IMG/VR virus record: IMGVR_UViG_3300035182_002579
Coordinates: 1 to 25,153 of that record
Length of the DNA: 25,153 bases
Reading direction: 5' to 3' (one strand)
Source: a virus
Numbering within the stretch: the first letter of the stretch is position 1; every line of letters starts with the position of its first letter. Under the pieces are notes generated by a model. It had not been told where the DNA came from. It saw only the letters and a list, made by a program, of their open reading frames with translations, and ran no database searches. A program made the translations under genes and the position numbers. This document shows positions 8,600-16,498 of the stretch, piece after piece.

Positions 8600-9037
8600 T
8601 TAGGTTGTTGCTTTTGTTAACGCTCCAGACCCTTGCATTTTTATTGACCCAGTACCAAATTTACCAGCCGAATATTTAAGGTCAACTGAGGTAACTATTA
8701 CGCTGCCTTTCTGAAAGTTACCAGCGTCAATTTTTACAACTAAATTTAAAGCTGTACCGACTTTTATTTGTTCAAAAGTTAACAACCCATTGGTTGAGCC
8801 TGTTGGGTTAGAGGTTGTACCAGTATAGTAACCGGTTACCGTATCGTCAGTTATAAAAGTTGCGTCTGCCGTCCAAGACTTCCAAGTTGATTGGAATATT
8901 TTTTGGAATTGATTGTCAAATGCTGCTACCTCTTCAGTACCGACCGAATAAGCAATATTAATGTCGGTTAACTGCATTACTTGTTTACCTGCTAATGAGA
9001 GAAAGCCTTTGTTTGCTTCTAAAAATTTTACTGCCAT
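8600..9037 (-). CDS. major tail (tube) protein
   Basis: A 145-aa protein, MAVKFLEANKGFLSLAGKQV, beta-rich with the composition of TP901-1/phi13-type tail tube proteins: an N-terminal strand pair, an acidic/aromatic central region (TWKSWTADATFITDD), a Gly/Thr loop (YYTGTTSNPTGSTNG) and a C-terminal strand with small Gly-rich turns (KFGTGSIKMQGSG). It is the expected size of a short tube protein. It lies after the tail terminator gene and before the chaperones, the canonical position. A hairpin terminator lies just downstream. High expression is expected because hundreds of copies build each tail. Confidence 0.8.
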   Translation of the reverse strand: MAVKFLEANKGFLSLAGKQVMQLTDINIAYSVGTEEVAAFDNQFQKIFQSTWKSWTADATFITDDTVTGYYTGTTSNPTGSTNGLLTFEQIKVGTALNLVVKIDAGNFQKGSVIVTSVDLKYSAGKFGTGSIKMQGSGALTKATT

Positions 9038-9063
9038 TGTTAAAAAAAATTTTAATTATAAAA

Positions 9064-9453
9064 TTATAATGAGTACCACAAATTAAATTTGATGATACCC
9101 GTAAAGATTTTGAGGTCAAAATCGTAAGCCAAGTCCTCGTCAGTTACATTAATGTAATGAACGTTATTGTTTACGCTTGCTAAAATCAAAAGCTTTGCTT
9201 TAATAAATACTAAGCTTTCAATGATTGGTTGAGATTGTGTGTTATTTATTTGTACAGAAAGCAAATAAAATTTCAAACGCTCTTTTGTGTCAAATGAATC
9301 AACGTTAGCAGCGTTGCTAACATTATATACGATTGAATAGCCCTTTAGCAACTCTACGTTTGGCAAAATGGTATAATACACGTCCGTTGAGGTGTAACCT
9401 GTAACCGCTTGCTTGATCTGGTTATATATGCTGTCTAATAAGTCTTTTTTCAT
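9064..9453 (-). CDS. tail terminator / completion protein
   Basis: A 129-aa alpha/beta protein: an N-terminal helix (KKDLLDSIYNQIKQAV), then strands and an even mix, ending FNLWYSL. Size and position between the HK97-gp10-like protein and the tail tube match the tail-to-head joining or tail terminator slot of siphophages (gp17- or gpU-like). These proteins cap the tube when length is reached. There is no recognisable motif beyond fold-like pattern and synteny. It starts 2 nt before the previous gene's stop region, so it is tightly packed in the operon. Confidence 0.55.
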   Translation of the reverse strand: MKKDLLDSIYNQIKQAVTGYTSTDVYYTILPNVELLKGYSIVYNVSNAANVDSFDTKERLKFYLLSVQINNTQSQPIIESLVFIKAKLLILASVNNNVHYINVTDEDLAYDFDLKIFTGIIKFNLWYSL

Positions 9454-9454
9454 T

Positions 9455-9928
9455 TTATTTTATGTTTTTCAACTGCTTTTTTATCGAATTATTAACCAGT
9501 TTGGCAAAATTATTACTAAAAAAATCAACGGCCTTTGGAGCTGCTGCTTCGTGCGCACGTTGGACAAATGGTTTAGCGTTCATCGTTCCACGGTTGGCTC
9601 CTGCTCTATACTTACCAAGGCCTTTAGTAGTTCGAACAGAAGTTCCAAATTCTATAAACTTTGCGTAAAACCCAGATTTTTTAAATCCAATAGTTACGCC
9701 TCCGTTGTCAGTTTTAACAATAGCGACTTTACTTGCCAACTTATTTTTGTTTCTTTTTGTGTTATTACCTTCAGGAGCAGAGTTTTGAATTTCTTTTTTA
9801 ACAATACCTCCTGCTTTCATCATTAAGTCCTGAGTTATATTTTGGTTAACATCGTCCGGCAATTGATCTAACATTTTTTGCACCTCTGTCAACCCTTGAA
9901 TTTTAAAATCTATATTACCGTCTGCCAT
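9455..9928 (-). CDS. HK97 gp10-like head-tail joining protein
   Basis: A 157-aa protein beginning MADGNIDFKIQGLTEVQKML, followed by the typical helix with KAGGIVKKEIQNSAPEG. The signature YAKFIEFGTSVRTTKG (about 88-103) and MNAKPFVQRAHEAA (about 114-127) corresponds to the family phrase 'a.fvEfGT..rpAkPFlrpA'. Proteins of this family act at the neck or tail-completion stage. Basic residues are abundant (KRNKNKLASK). Two nt separate its stop region from the upstream gene, which fits coupled translation. Confidence 0.88.
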   Translation of the reverse strand: MADGNIDFKIQGLTEVQKMLDQLPDDVNQNITQDLMMKAGGIVKKEIQNSAPEGNNTKRNKNKLASKVAIVKTDNGGVTIGFKKSGFYAKFIEFGTSVRTTKGLGKYRAGANRGTMNAKPFVQRAHEAAAPKAVDFFSNNFAKLVNNSIKKQLKNIK

Positions 9929-9930
9929 TT

Positions 9931-10251
9931 TTATAAATAATTTATTAATTCAATTATTGTTGATTGATTACGGGTAACGGTATTAACGTTATATACTTTG
10001 TATGCTTCACTTTTATATAATACCCTTGTCCCCTTTTTTAAAAATGGTGTGTATCTGCAAAAAAAACTGATATAATCCATAGCCGATTGCTCAAAACTAT
10101 TGGAGCTTAGCTTTCCTTTTTGAGTTGTTTGACTCGCCATTATTACACGGGTTGTTACCCACGTCTCAACAGCTTCACCGTATGTCGTTGCGGTAACGAC
10201 AAGCTCTTGTAACTCCAATCTTTCGGTTAAACGTGCTGTCTGTGCTGCCAT
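9931..10251 (-). CDS. head closure / head-tail adaptor protein
   Basis: A 106-aa, mostly beta protein: MAAQTARLTERLELQ, then strands with ETWVTTRVIMAS and FFCRYTPFLKKGTRVLYKSEAYKVYNVNTV. This is the SPP1 gp16 / head-tail joining pattern, in which 'f.iRy...i..g.rv.y.g..y.I..i' is conserved. It overlaps the upstream connector gene by one base (stop and start share it). Its role would be to close the portal channel after packaging and to form the tail docking surface. Confidence 0.75.
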   Translation of the reverse strand: MAAQTARLTERLELQELVVTATTYGEAVETWVTTRVIMASQTTQKGKLSSNSFEQSAMDYISFFCRYTPFLKKGTRVLYKSEAYKVYNVNTVTRNQSTIIELINYL

Positions 10252-10811
10252 TAATATAACGCATTAATATACGGTGAAAGTAATCTTTCAAATGAATTAG
10301 ATTTTTGTATTTGATTTGATACATAATTATTACGATCGATGTCAAACAACTCACCTACTTTTAGGTAGACAGCACGTTTGATCGATTCACTAATGACAGC
10401 CATACCGGAGGTGTAATTAATTAATAACCTAGTACCGGAGCAACTCCCTTTAAATATTATGTTGGTATAGTTGTTAAACTTTTCAATTGCATACGATGCA
10501 GGGTCTAAAGTTGTGAGCGTATTGCCTGAACCAAACCCATAACTAATTTGAATACTAGTAACTTTTACGTTGGTTGTATAAATAGGATAATTTATATAAA
10601 CAAAATTTGTCAAATAACTATTTTCTTCCAGCACACACACGGACGGCACAATGTCGTCTTGTATATGTTGCTCGGCAATGTCAACTGCCGAACGGAGGTA
10701 ACGTTTTAACTGACCGTTATAAGTCAAATCTAATTCGTCAATATTTAAGTCCTCTTTTAATTCAGCGATTGAAAATATATTATCGTATGTTTTTGTCTTT
10801 GTAATTTGCAT
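10251..10811 (-). CDS. head-tail connector (gp6-like)
   Basis: From ATG 10811 the protein is 186 aa (MQITKTKTYDNIFSIAELKE). The frame is open to a GTG at 10832, directly behind an AAGTATTTAT element, so the seven-codon-longer form is possible but less likely. The helical phrase LKEDLNIDELDLTYNGQLKRYLRSAVDIAEQHIQDDI is that of phage gp6/DnaB-like connector proteins (family phrase 'lk.hLrid...dD..l..l...A.e.iE..t'). It forms a ring under the portal. The C-terminal helices fit the same family (AVYLKVGELFDIDRNNYVSN). Confidence 0.85.
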   Translation of the reverse strand: MQITKTKTYDNIFSIAELKEDLNIDELDLTYNGQLKRYLRSAVDIAEQHIQDDIVPSVCVLEENSYLTNFVYINYPIYTTNVKVTSIQISYGFGSGNTLTTLDPASYAIEKFNNYTNIIFKGSCSGTRLLINYTSGMAVISESIKRAVYLKVGELFDIDRNNYVSNQIQKSNSFERLLSPYINALY

Positions 10812-10834
10812 TTGAAAAATTTTAAAACTCACCT

Positions 10835-10844
10835 ATAAATACTT
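10835..10844 (-). promoter_or_regulatory. AAGTATTTAT gene-start element
   Basis: An exact decamer between the capsid terminator and the connector gene, 23 nt before ATG 10811. Placement behind a terminator would suit a new transcription start. Confidence 0.5.
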
Positions 10845-10871
10845 AGAAAAACAGGCCAAGGAATAAAAAAA

Positions 10872-10899
10872 GGTCTCCATTTAAAATGGAGACCCTTTT
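10872..10899 (-). terminator. intrinsic terminator after major capsid gene
   Basis: A perfect 10-bp stem GGTCTCCATT / AATGGAGACC (10872-10894, 3-nt loop). On the minus strand it is followed by a run of seven T (complement of the A-tract ending at 10871). It starts 21 nt after the capsid stop. Because CTTTTA lies on the other side, it could act weakly in both directions. Confidence 0.85.
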
Positions 10900-10920
10900 A
10901 TAAAAAATCTAAGTAAAAGC

Positions 10921-12102
10921 TTAAATGAATGAACCGTTTTTGGTTATAGCAAAAGCAGCAGCGTTGACAACCTTCACGTCACACATCTGAATTACTGAAT
11001 AGTTAATTAAATTTTGTCGACTAGAAGAGTAAGGGTCAACAATTATAACCAATCCACTCCACTTACCGACAGCGGCCTCGGAGAAATTACCAAGGACAGC
11101 CAGTCCGTTAGGTACTTGAGGTGACGCCATTGCAGGATAACCAGCAACGGTGTTGTCGGTGGCCCAAACAAAGTTTGAATCAGTTGCTGTTGCTGTACGT
11201 ACTTTTGACTTCCAATAGTTACGTCCTTTAAATGACGACAAGAAAGCAGATGGAGTTGCATTAGTACCGGCCTCTAAAGTCAAAATGTGCTGATATGTTG
11301 AAGCAGACGCAACAGTTGCGGTCAAGCCTGATAATTGATTGAATAACTCTTTGTCAATCGCTTTATCAATTATTAAAGCAAACTTATCCATAATACTGTT
11401 CATAATTTCAGGATTTGTTTGATTAAGCAATTCACGGCTAAAAGCCGCAGTTGCATTAACAGCACGAGGGGTCAATGTAGCCTTTGCAGGTATATAACTT
11501 GCGTCTGTGATCGTTGAATTTTCCGTTCCAAAAGATACCGAGAAGTCAGCAGCACTAACCAAGTCAAGCTTACCACCAACCAAGTTATCATATACCGTTA
11601 CTCCCAATGCCTGATAAAGTATAGGCGTTGGTACAAAAGATAAACTTGAACCTTGCAATACTCTACCTTGTGCTGAAGAGTTTGAAGTCGTCTGAGCGCG
11701 TTGTTCGGCTCTTTCTTTTAAGAAGGAGTTTGGGATGTAAAATTCGTTTGACCGAAGTTCAACACCTTCTGATTTTGCAACAGCTTCCATTGCTTGTCTA
11801 TCAGTTCGGTCTAATTTTCCTGTTGAAAAACTTCTGAAAGCTTTTTCAAAATTGAAAGCTGGAGCGTCAATTTTTCTTTCTGAACCTTGAACAAAAATAT
11901 TTTTCACTTCTGCTCTTTTTTCAGTCTCTAAAAATTTCTCACCATCAATTCTCTCATTTAATCCGGTAATTTCGTTTTTCAACGTTTCAAATTTTGCTTT
12001 TTCGTCAGCTGTCATAGCTGACCTATTTTCTTTTTCAAGAATTTCTTTTATCGCTTCCATTTCTGCGATTTTTTCGCTTCGCTTTGTTATTAATTCTTTC
12101 AT
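10921..12102 (-). CDS. major capsid protein, HK97 fold
   Basis: A 393-aa protein. Residues 1-65 are a charged coiled coil (ITKRSEKIAEMEAIKEILEK) and form the delta/scaffold domain, which the prohead protease is expected to remove. The mature domain contains family phrases: SFVPTPILYQALGVTVYDNLVGGKLDL, then PAKATLTPRAVNATAAFSRELLNQTNPEI (the 'k.l...v.is.ell.ds' region), then the DKAIDKELFN helix and a C-terminal strand set. Size and order (portal, protease, capsid) are those of HK97-like phages. The exact cleavage site is not evident. It is followed by a strong terminator, consistent with expression as an abundant product. Confidence 0.92.
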   Translation of the reverse strand: MKELITKRSEKIAEMEAIKEILEKENRSAMTADEKAKFETLKNEITGLNERIDGEKFLETEKRAEVKNIFVQGSERKIDAPAFNFEKAFRSFSTGKLDRTDRQAMEAVAKSEGVELRSNEFYIPNSFLKERAEQRAQTTSNSSAQGRVLQGSSLSFVPTPILYQALGVTVYDNLVGGKLDLVSAADFSVSFGTENSTITDASYIPAKATLTPRAVNATAAFSRELLNQTNPEIMNSIMDKFALIIDKAIDKELFNQLSGLTATVASASTYQHILTLEAGTNATPSAFLSSFKGRNYWKSKVRTATATDSNFVWATDNTVAGYPAMASPQVPNGLAVLGNFSEAAVGKWSGLVIIVDPYSSSRQNLINYSVIQMCDVKVVNAAAFAITKNGSFI

Positions 12103-12202
12103 TATTTTTTTTTTGAATAAAATTTAAGGTTATTTAAGTACCCGACTTTTATAATTTTTTGAAGTAGAATACTACTAATATAAATAGTGCCAATCTTTCT
12201 TT
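12103..12202 (-). promoter_or_regulatory. leader between protease and capsid genes
   Basis: This 100-nt gap is the longest in the head-gene cluster. On the minus strand it holds TTGGCAC, then a TTTATATTAG stretch, a small dyad AGTAG-TATT-CTACT, and an A10 run just before the capsid ATG. It has no Shine-Dalgarno site. It is a plausible place for an additional capsid promoter, but no Bacteroidota TTTG/TAnnTTTG pair is clear. Confidence 0.3.
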
Positions 12203-12877
12203 TTATTTGTTTTTTGCTAAAAATATTTCAACGTCGTAAATGTCGAGGTCAACTTTTATAACCTCCTTTACTGATTTTAATTTTTTATAACGGGTTTTAA
12301 GTTCATTTTTGCCTCGCAAACTCAAGCTGGTGTTGTTGTAAGCAGGGTTAACAACGCTTGACACATCGTATAGTCCGCTTACTTTATTTATGTAACGATA
12401 AAGGCCGTCCTCTTTTTCTTCCCAAGTCTCGTCTGGATCGGCAACAGTGAAGCAAAAGCTATTCTCCTGATAATTCCCAACCCTTATATTTTCGTACAGA
12501 TCATTCGCAATTGAAGTGTCCGGTACATTTGCATCAAATGAGAGGCCGTATTTGTCAACAGCTAATTTTAAAGTATTGGCTTTAGTTCTTGCAATTAATT
12601 TAGATTGCTTATGATCTATGCAATATATAACGTCCAGATTATCGGCTCGTAACACATCGTCAAAAGCGTTAGGCATAATTACTTCGTAGAACGTAATTAA
12701 TGTCCCTGAATCGTCGTCAATCTCTGCAATCAATTTACTTGCTTGATTAAATACACAAGCGTAACCAGTAATTGCACGTTGCTTAGTATCGCCTGAACTA
12801 GTACCTGTTGAGGCTCTTGTTATTTTTTCGTTAGAAATTTTAAAATTTCTAACTTCTTTTATCGATTTCAATTTCAT
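12203..12877 (-). CDS. prohead maturation protease (HK97 gp4-like, S78)
   Basis: A 224-aa protein with the herpes-assemblin-like serine protease pattern. The RAITGYACVFN strand (34-44) is followed by FYEVIMPNAFDDVL (63-76), a catalytic His in IDHKQSKLIART (H89), a catalytic Ser in YQENSFCFTV (S140) and an acidic third position in LYDVSSVVNPAY (D171, where Glu is more common). It matures the capsid by cutting the scaffold domain. Oddly, KLKSIKEV near the N-terminus recurs as KLKSVKEV near the C-terminus. The ATG lies 4 nt after an exact AAGTATTTAT element. Confidence 0.9.
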   Translation of the reverse strand: MKLKSIKEVRNFKISNEKITRASTGTSSGDTKQRAITGYACVFNQASKLIAEIDDDSGTLITFYEVIMPNAFDDVLRADNLDVIYCIDHKQSKLIARTKANTLKLAVDKYGLSFDANVPDTSIANDLYENIRVGNYQENSFCFTVADPDETWEEKEDGLYRYINKVSGLYDVSSVVNPAYNNTSLSLRGKNELKTRYKKLKSVKEVIKVDLDIYDVEIFLAKNK

Positions 12878-12881
12878 AGTT

Positions 12882-12891
12882 ATAAATACTT
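12882..12891 (-). promoter_or_regulatory. AAGTATTTAT gene-start element
   Basis: An exact decamer with only four bases (AACT) between it and the protease ATG, among the shortest spacings seen. That is too close for the ATG to be served by this copy acting as a conventional -35 or -10 box. Confidence 0.5.
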
Positions 12892-12902
12892 ATTACTTTG
12901 GG

Positions 12903-14222
12903 TTATTGTTGGTCGGTGTTGCCGTTATCGCTGTTATCGGTGTTGTTGTTATCGGTGTTACCATTGCCTTTGGCTGGAGGTAATAGATTATACTTATCAT
13001 ACAACTGGAGCGGAGCGTTTTGCTTTTGCAACCAAGTATAGTTTGAATATTCGTCACTCAATACAGGTATATTAAAAGCCGTCCTTACCTCATTAGGTGT
13101 CACTGCAGCCATTTGAAAAAGGGTCCTTAGCGCGTTAGCCTTGTCAACTATGTTGGTTGAGGCTAAAATATTCTGATTAAATTCAATGGTTACACCTGCA
13201 GAGCGTTCTGCAGGGGTTAATAACTTGAATTCAAGTTCAGCAGTTATCAGATTAAGCAACGCTCCAAGGGTGTTGATACGAAAGTGCATACTTGCCTCTT
13301 CGTATTTTTGGGTTGAATCGTTTTGACCCTGTAGATATTTAGGGACACCAAATAATCCAAAGATTGCATTCTCCGAATATGCGGCTGTTGTCAAAAAGTT
13401 AGCGTCAGCTGCATTTAATTTTAATTCTTTCAATTCAAAGTTAGGTGGTGTAATAATTATGTTACCCGAGTTATCGTAACCTGAATATTTAGCATTCCAA
13501 TCCTCGACAATCTCAGCTAACTTCTGATTGGTTGTCTTTCCCATATCGGCGATTTGAGAAAGGTATTTTGTGCCTCTGGTTTCATTTGTATAGAAATTTG
13601 AAACGGTTGATTCTGCTTTATACTGAATGTTCAACTCCAACCTCAAAGCTTCTATTGGATTGAGACCTTTACCAATAACGTCTTTGACGATTAATCTAAA
13701 ATGTAAAATCTCTTCTGGTCTAAATGGCGTTTTTAAAAATTCCGAATAATACCAAAGTTGGTTTTGGTAAAATCCAATTTCAATTTGATACGGATCAAGC
13801 AATTTAAATTGACCCGTTGCCTCGTCGATAAAGGCATAAGCGTTACCTTCAGTGTAGAGGCTGTAGATAATTCCTGTTAACCAGTCCTTTGTATTAACCC
13901 ATTGTTGAGGATTGTACTTTAATTGGTCAAAATATGCGTGACTGGTTAAAGGTATCTTTTTGACACCTTCATATTTGTAAATGGTTAATGACAATCGGTT
14001 AACCGATTCAGATAGGATTTTTATGCACGAAAAAACAGAACTGATTTGTTCTCCAGCTTTTTTTAAATCAACGTCCGGGTTTTTATTCCCTGAATATTGA
14101 GCAATCATTGCTTGTTTAATTAAGTCTTTTCGACCTGAAATTATCTGACCATTGGTGTTACTGGTTTGATTGTTTTGAAAAAAACTCGCGACCGCTTTCA
14201 ACTGATTTTTGATGAAACCCAT
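12903..14222 (-). CDS. portal protein (HK97 gp3-like)
   Basis: A 439-aa protein. Family phrases are clear: ISSVFSCIKILSESVNRLSLTIYKY (about 60-85), HAYFDQLKYNPQQWVNTKDW (the 'h.l..lL...pN..mt...f' region), TEGNAYAF, the wing helix WNAKYSGYDNSGNIIITPPN, then NAIFGLFGVPKYLQG and the C-terminal stem. It forms the dodecameric ring at one capsid vertex. The last ~25 residues are a low-complexity Asn/Asp/Gly tail (GNTDNNNTDNSDNGNTDQQ), encoded by short DNA repeats. It starts 47 nt after TerL. Confidence 0.93.
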   Translation of the reverse strand: MGFIKNQLKAVASFFQNNQTSNTNGQIISGRKDLIKQAMIAQYSGNKNPDVDLKKAGEQISSVFSCIKILSESVNRLSLTIYKYEGVKKIPLTSHAYFDQLKYNPQQWVNTKDWLTGIIYSLYTEGNAYAFIDEATGQFKLLDPYQIEIGFYQNQLWYYSEFLKTPFRPEEILHFRLIVKDVIGKGLNPIEALRLELNIQYKAESTVSNFYTNETRGTKYLSQIADMGKTTNQKLAEIVEDWNAKYSGYDNSGNIIITPPNFELKELKLNAADANFLTTAAYSENAIFGLFGVPKYLQGQNDSTQKYEEASMHFRINTLGALLNLITAELEFKLLTPAERSAGVTIEFNQNILASTNIVDKANALRTLFQMAAVTPNEVRTAFNIPVLSDEYSNYTWLQKQNAPLQLYDKYNLLPPAKGNGNTDNNNTDNSDNGNTDQQ

Positions 14223-14255
14223 TTAATTTTTTTGATGAAATAAGAATTATTACCA

Positions 14256-14265
14256 ATAAATACTT
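14256..14265 (-). promoter_or_regulatory. AAGTATTTAT gene-start element
   Basis: An exact decamer in the short gap between the TerL stop and the portal ATG, 33 nt before the start. Confidence 0.5.
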
Positions 14266-14269
14266 TGGT

Positions 14270-16003
14270 TTACGGGTTTTTCTTTTTGGCGTAAAGTTGT
14301 TGCATTTGCTCTAAAAAATAAAAATTATTTGACCTATTATTTTCAATCCAAGCGGCAAGGGCAATCGTCAAAGCAACAACCCCGTCGATTGACTCTCTTT
14401 TTATTTTTTTTAAATACATATTCCCTTTATCGTCTGTATTGGCAAATATATTTTGAAAATTCCAGCGGAGGACTGGGTTTTTCGGCAGGTGTATTTTTTT
14501 TGTAAGAATTAAACGCTCTAACAATTGGATTGCCGGAGTTAACGTGTAATTCATTCTCACATTTATAACCTCAAGGTCTAACTTACTGGTCAATTGATAC
14601 TCTATTTGTTGGGCAAGAGCAGGGTCAAACCCAACTGCATCTATATTATATTTTTTTTGTAGTGTTTTAAATTCTTCAAAAATATCGTTATGATCTAAAA
14701 CCTCCATTTTAGATTGTAAAATAAAATTATTTGGCTCTTCATCAGTTATAAACCACCTGCTTAAATCAATTGAACCACTGTCTTTAATCTTTGTTCTTTC
14801 GTTATTTGGGAAAAAATATTTAACGTCTGCAGTGAACGTCTCGTCAATAGGATTAAAATTTACATAAGCAATTGAAGTTAAGTCCCTTTGATGTGATAGG
14901 TCAACGCCACAAAAAATAGTTTTACGTTCTTCAATTTCTCTACCTGTAAAATTTTCAAAAATAACCTCGTCCTTTAACCAAACAGTTTGTCCGACATTGT
15001 AGTCAGTCCAGCAATTCATATTGAAAGTGATAAAAGTGTCCATTTTGTCGGTAAATAATCTACTGGTCTCGTAACTGCTTATTAAATTTTCTTTAGGGAC
15101 ACATACACCCAATGACGGGTTACTTTTTCGCCACGTGTCAACTCCAAGTAAAATCTCTTCTTTAGAATCTTGCGTAAAAATTTGGGCAAACCAATTATCT
15201 AATTTAACCTCACCCTCCAAAATTTTTTGACAAGTTTGTTGCATAGCAAAAGCAGGAGATTTTGCGCGATCGTTCGAAACGTGCGTTATAATAAATTGCA
15301 AATGATTTTTTTGCTTACTCTCTTGTGCAGACTTTACTACCTGCTGAAGGTGTGCGTCCTTATGGACTGCAAATTCATCGATGCAAGAAAATATTAAACC
15401 CTTCCCAACCGAGTGAATACCACCAGCGTCAGAGCTTTTTATTTCAATTCTATTGACCGTCTTTGCTGTTCGATTGTAAATAATATTTTTATTTGTTTTA
15501 AAATAAGGTGCAATTGCTGGACTGCACTTTATCATTTTATCGATATACTCGATTAAAGTCCTACTTTGCTCTCGCGCACGTGCAACTAAAAGTATATGAG
15601 CGTTATTAATACCCGTGGCAATTGCAAAATAAATTGACAAAATTCCAGCAACTGTTGATTTGTTATTGCCCTTGGCAATTGATATGTAACTGAGGTCAAA
15701 GAGTTTAGTGCTTTCGTCTTTCCACAATCCTAGGAGGTTAGCAAACCAAAAAATTTCGTGCCCTTGTGGTTGGTATCTAATTACCTCCTTGTCCGTTGGT
15801 ATGTTGATTAAAAAAAGAAATCGATAAAACTTTTTAACCTCTTTTTCTTTCCAAAGATATTTTTCCTTCAATAAAAGAAAGCGTTGCACAGCTAAAACCT
15901 CATAACGATTGGCAACTAAAGCACCTGAAAGAATATTATTAATATATTCTTGTAAAACTTTCTCACATAATTCGACAAATTGTTTTGGAGTTTGAGCTGG
16001 CAT
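14270..16003 (-). CDS. terL: terminase large subunit
   Basis: A 577-aa HK97-type packaging motor. The ATPase half has an unusual P-loop, AKGNNKST (110-117), where most relatives have a Gly before Lys. Walker B is LIFSCIDE (203-210; D209, E210). The adenine/coupling phrase ITHVSND follows at about 239-245. The nuclease half has acidic residues in FCGVDLSHQRDLTS (D368), DAVGFDPA (D460) and ESIDGVVALTIALAAW (D540), as expected for the RNase H-like fold. It cuts concatemers and pumps DNA through the portal. Order TerS-TerL-portal is standard. A TTAAATACT element and a CCACGGG motif lie just upstream. Confidence 0.94.
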   Translation of the reverse strand: MPAQTPKQFVELCEKVLQEYINNILSGALVANRYEVLAVQRFLLLKEKYLWKEKEVKKFYRFLFLINIPTDKEVIRYQPQGHEIFWFANLLGLWKDESTKLFDLSYISIAKGNNKSTVAGILSIYFAIATGINNAHILLVARAREQSRTLIEYIDKMIKCSPAIAPYFKTNKNIIYNRTAKTVNRIEIKSSDAGGIHSVGKGLIFSCIDEFAVHKDAHLQQVVKSAQESKQKNHLQFIITHVSNDRAKSPAFAMQQTCQKILEGEVKLDNWFAQIFTQDSKEEILLGVDTWRKSNPSLGVCVPKENLISSYETSRLFTDKMDTFITFNMNCWTDYNVGQTVWLKDEVIFENFTGREIEERKTIFCGVDLSHQRDLTSIAYVNFNPIDETFTADVKYFFPNNERTKIKDSGSIDLSRWFITDEEPNNFILQSKMEVLDHNDIFEEFKTLQKKYNIDAVGFDPALAQQIEYQLTSKLDLEVINVRMNYTLTPAIQLLERLILTKKIHLPKNPVLRWNFQNIFANTDDKGNMYLKKIKRESIDGVVALTIALAAWIENNRSNNFYFLEQMQQLYAKKKNP

Positions 16004-16026
16004 TCATAATTTAAATACTCCACGGG

Positions 16027-16338
16027 TTAAGATTCATCTTCTAAATATTTTGGCAAATCGAAAGCCTCGGTCTTTTCTTCTTTAGATTTTCGATTCCTTT
16101 CCTGTGGGGTTAAATTCAACTTCGTTAGGATGGATTGAATTTGCTTTGAAGCCATAGCCACGGTCGTTAACGCTTGCCAATCTTTGGGGTCACGTTTTGC
16201 GGACGCTTTTGCCGTCAGTGAAATAATACACCAATCAATTAATTCGTGTATCAAGATCTCATCAATTTTTTCAAATTGGCTTTTTGATTTCATCAAATCG
16301 ATAACCTGTTTCTTTAATTTTTTTTCGAATGCTGTCAT
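16027..16338 (-). CDS. terS: terminase small subunit (P27-like)
   Basis: About 103 aa from ATG 16338; an ATG at 16344 is formed by the AAGTATTTATG element itself and is less likely to be used. Helical throughout (AFEKKLKKQVIDLMKSKSQF), with the C-terminal phrase ILTKLNLTPQERNR typical of P27-family small terminases ('lGltPs.R.r'). It recognises the packaging site and hands DNA to TerL. It sits between the HNH gene and TerL, the usual cassette. The acidic end (DLPKYLEDES) may contact TerL. Confidence 0.8.
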   Translation of the reverse strand: MTAFEKKLKKQVIDLMKSKSQFEKIDEILIHELIDWCIISLTAKASAKRDPKDWQALTTVAMASKQIQSILTKLNLTPQERNRKSKEEKTEAFDLPKYLEDES

Positions 16339-16342
16339 AAGC

Positions 16343-16352
16343 ATAAATACTT
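16343..16352 (-). promoter_or_regulatory. AAGTATTTAT gene-start element
   Basis: An exact decamer whose last two bases form part of the first possible ATG of the small terminase. It also abuts the GC-rich possible cos region. Confidence 0.5.
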
Positions 16353-16498
16353 GACCCTCCCCCTATGCCAAAGTTCAAAAGTTGCGAGATGAGCGAGGGG
16401 GCTGTGGTTTGGGCAATAAGCAATTTTTTATTTTTGACTTACCCCCAAAGGGTCACCGGCCTCGGCCTCTTGTTTTTTTTTATTCGTTGAAAAAATAA
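16352..16498. other. possible cos/packaging region between HNH and TerS
   Basis: A non-coding stretch conspicuously richer in G+C than its surroundings. TGACCCT (16352-16358) and AGGGTCA (16449-16455) form 7-bp inverted repeats bounding about 100 bp. Inside are C5 and G5 blocks and just outside is a GGCC-TC-GGCC dyad. HNH, TerS and TerL flank it, which is where HNH-assisted cos phages carry their cleavage site. No cut site can be assigned. Confidence 0.4.

Noticed and set aside
9203-9212. ATAAATACTA near-match to the gene-start element
   Set aside because: It lies inside the tail-terminator coding sequence with no gene start near it; treated as a chance match.
12903-12970. Microsatellite as a phase-variation switch at the portal C-terminus
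   Set aside because: The repeats are imperfect and encode an in-frame Asn/Asp tail at the very end of the gene; no sign of a switching frame.
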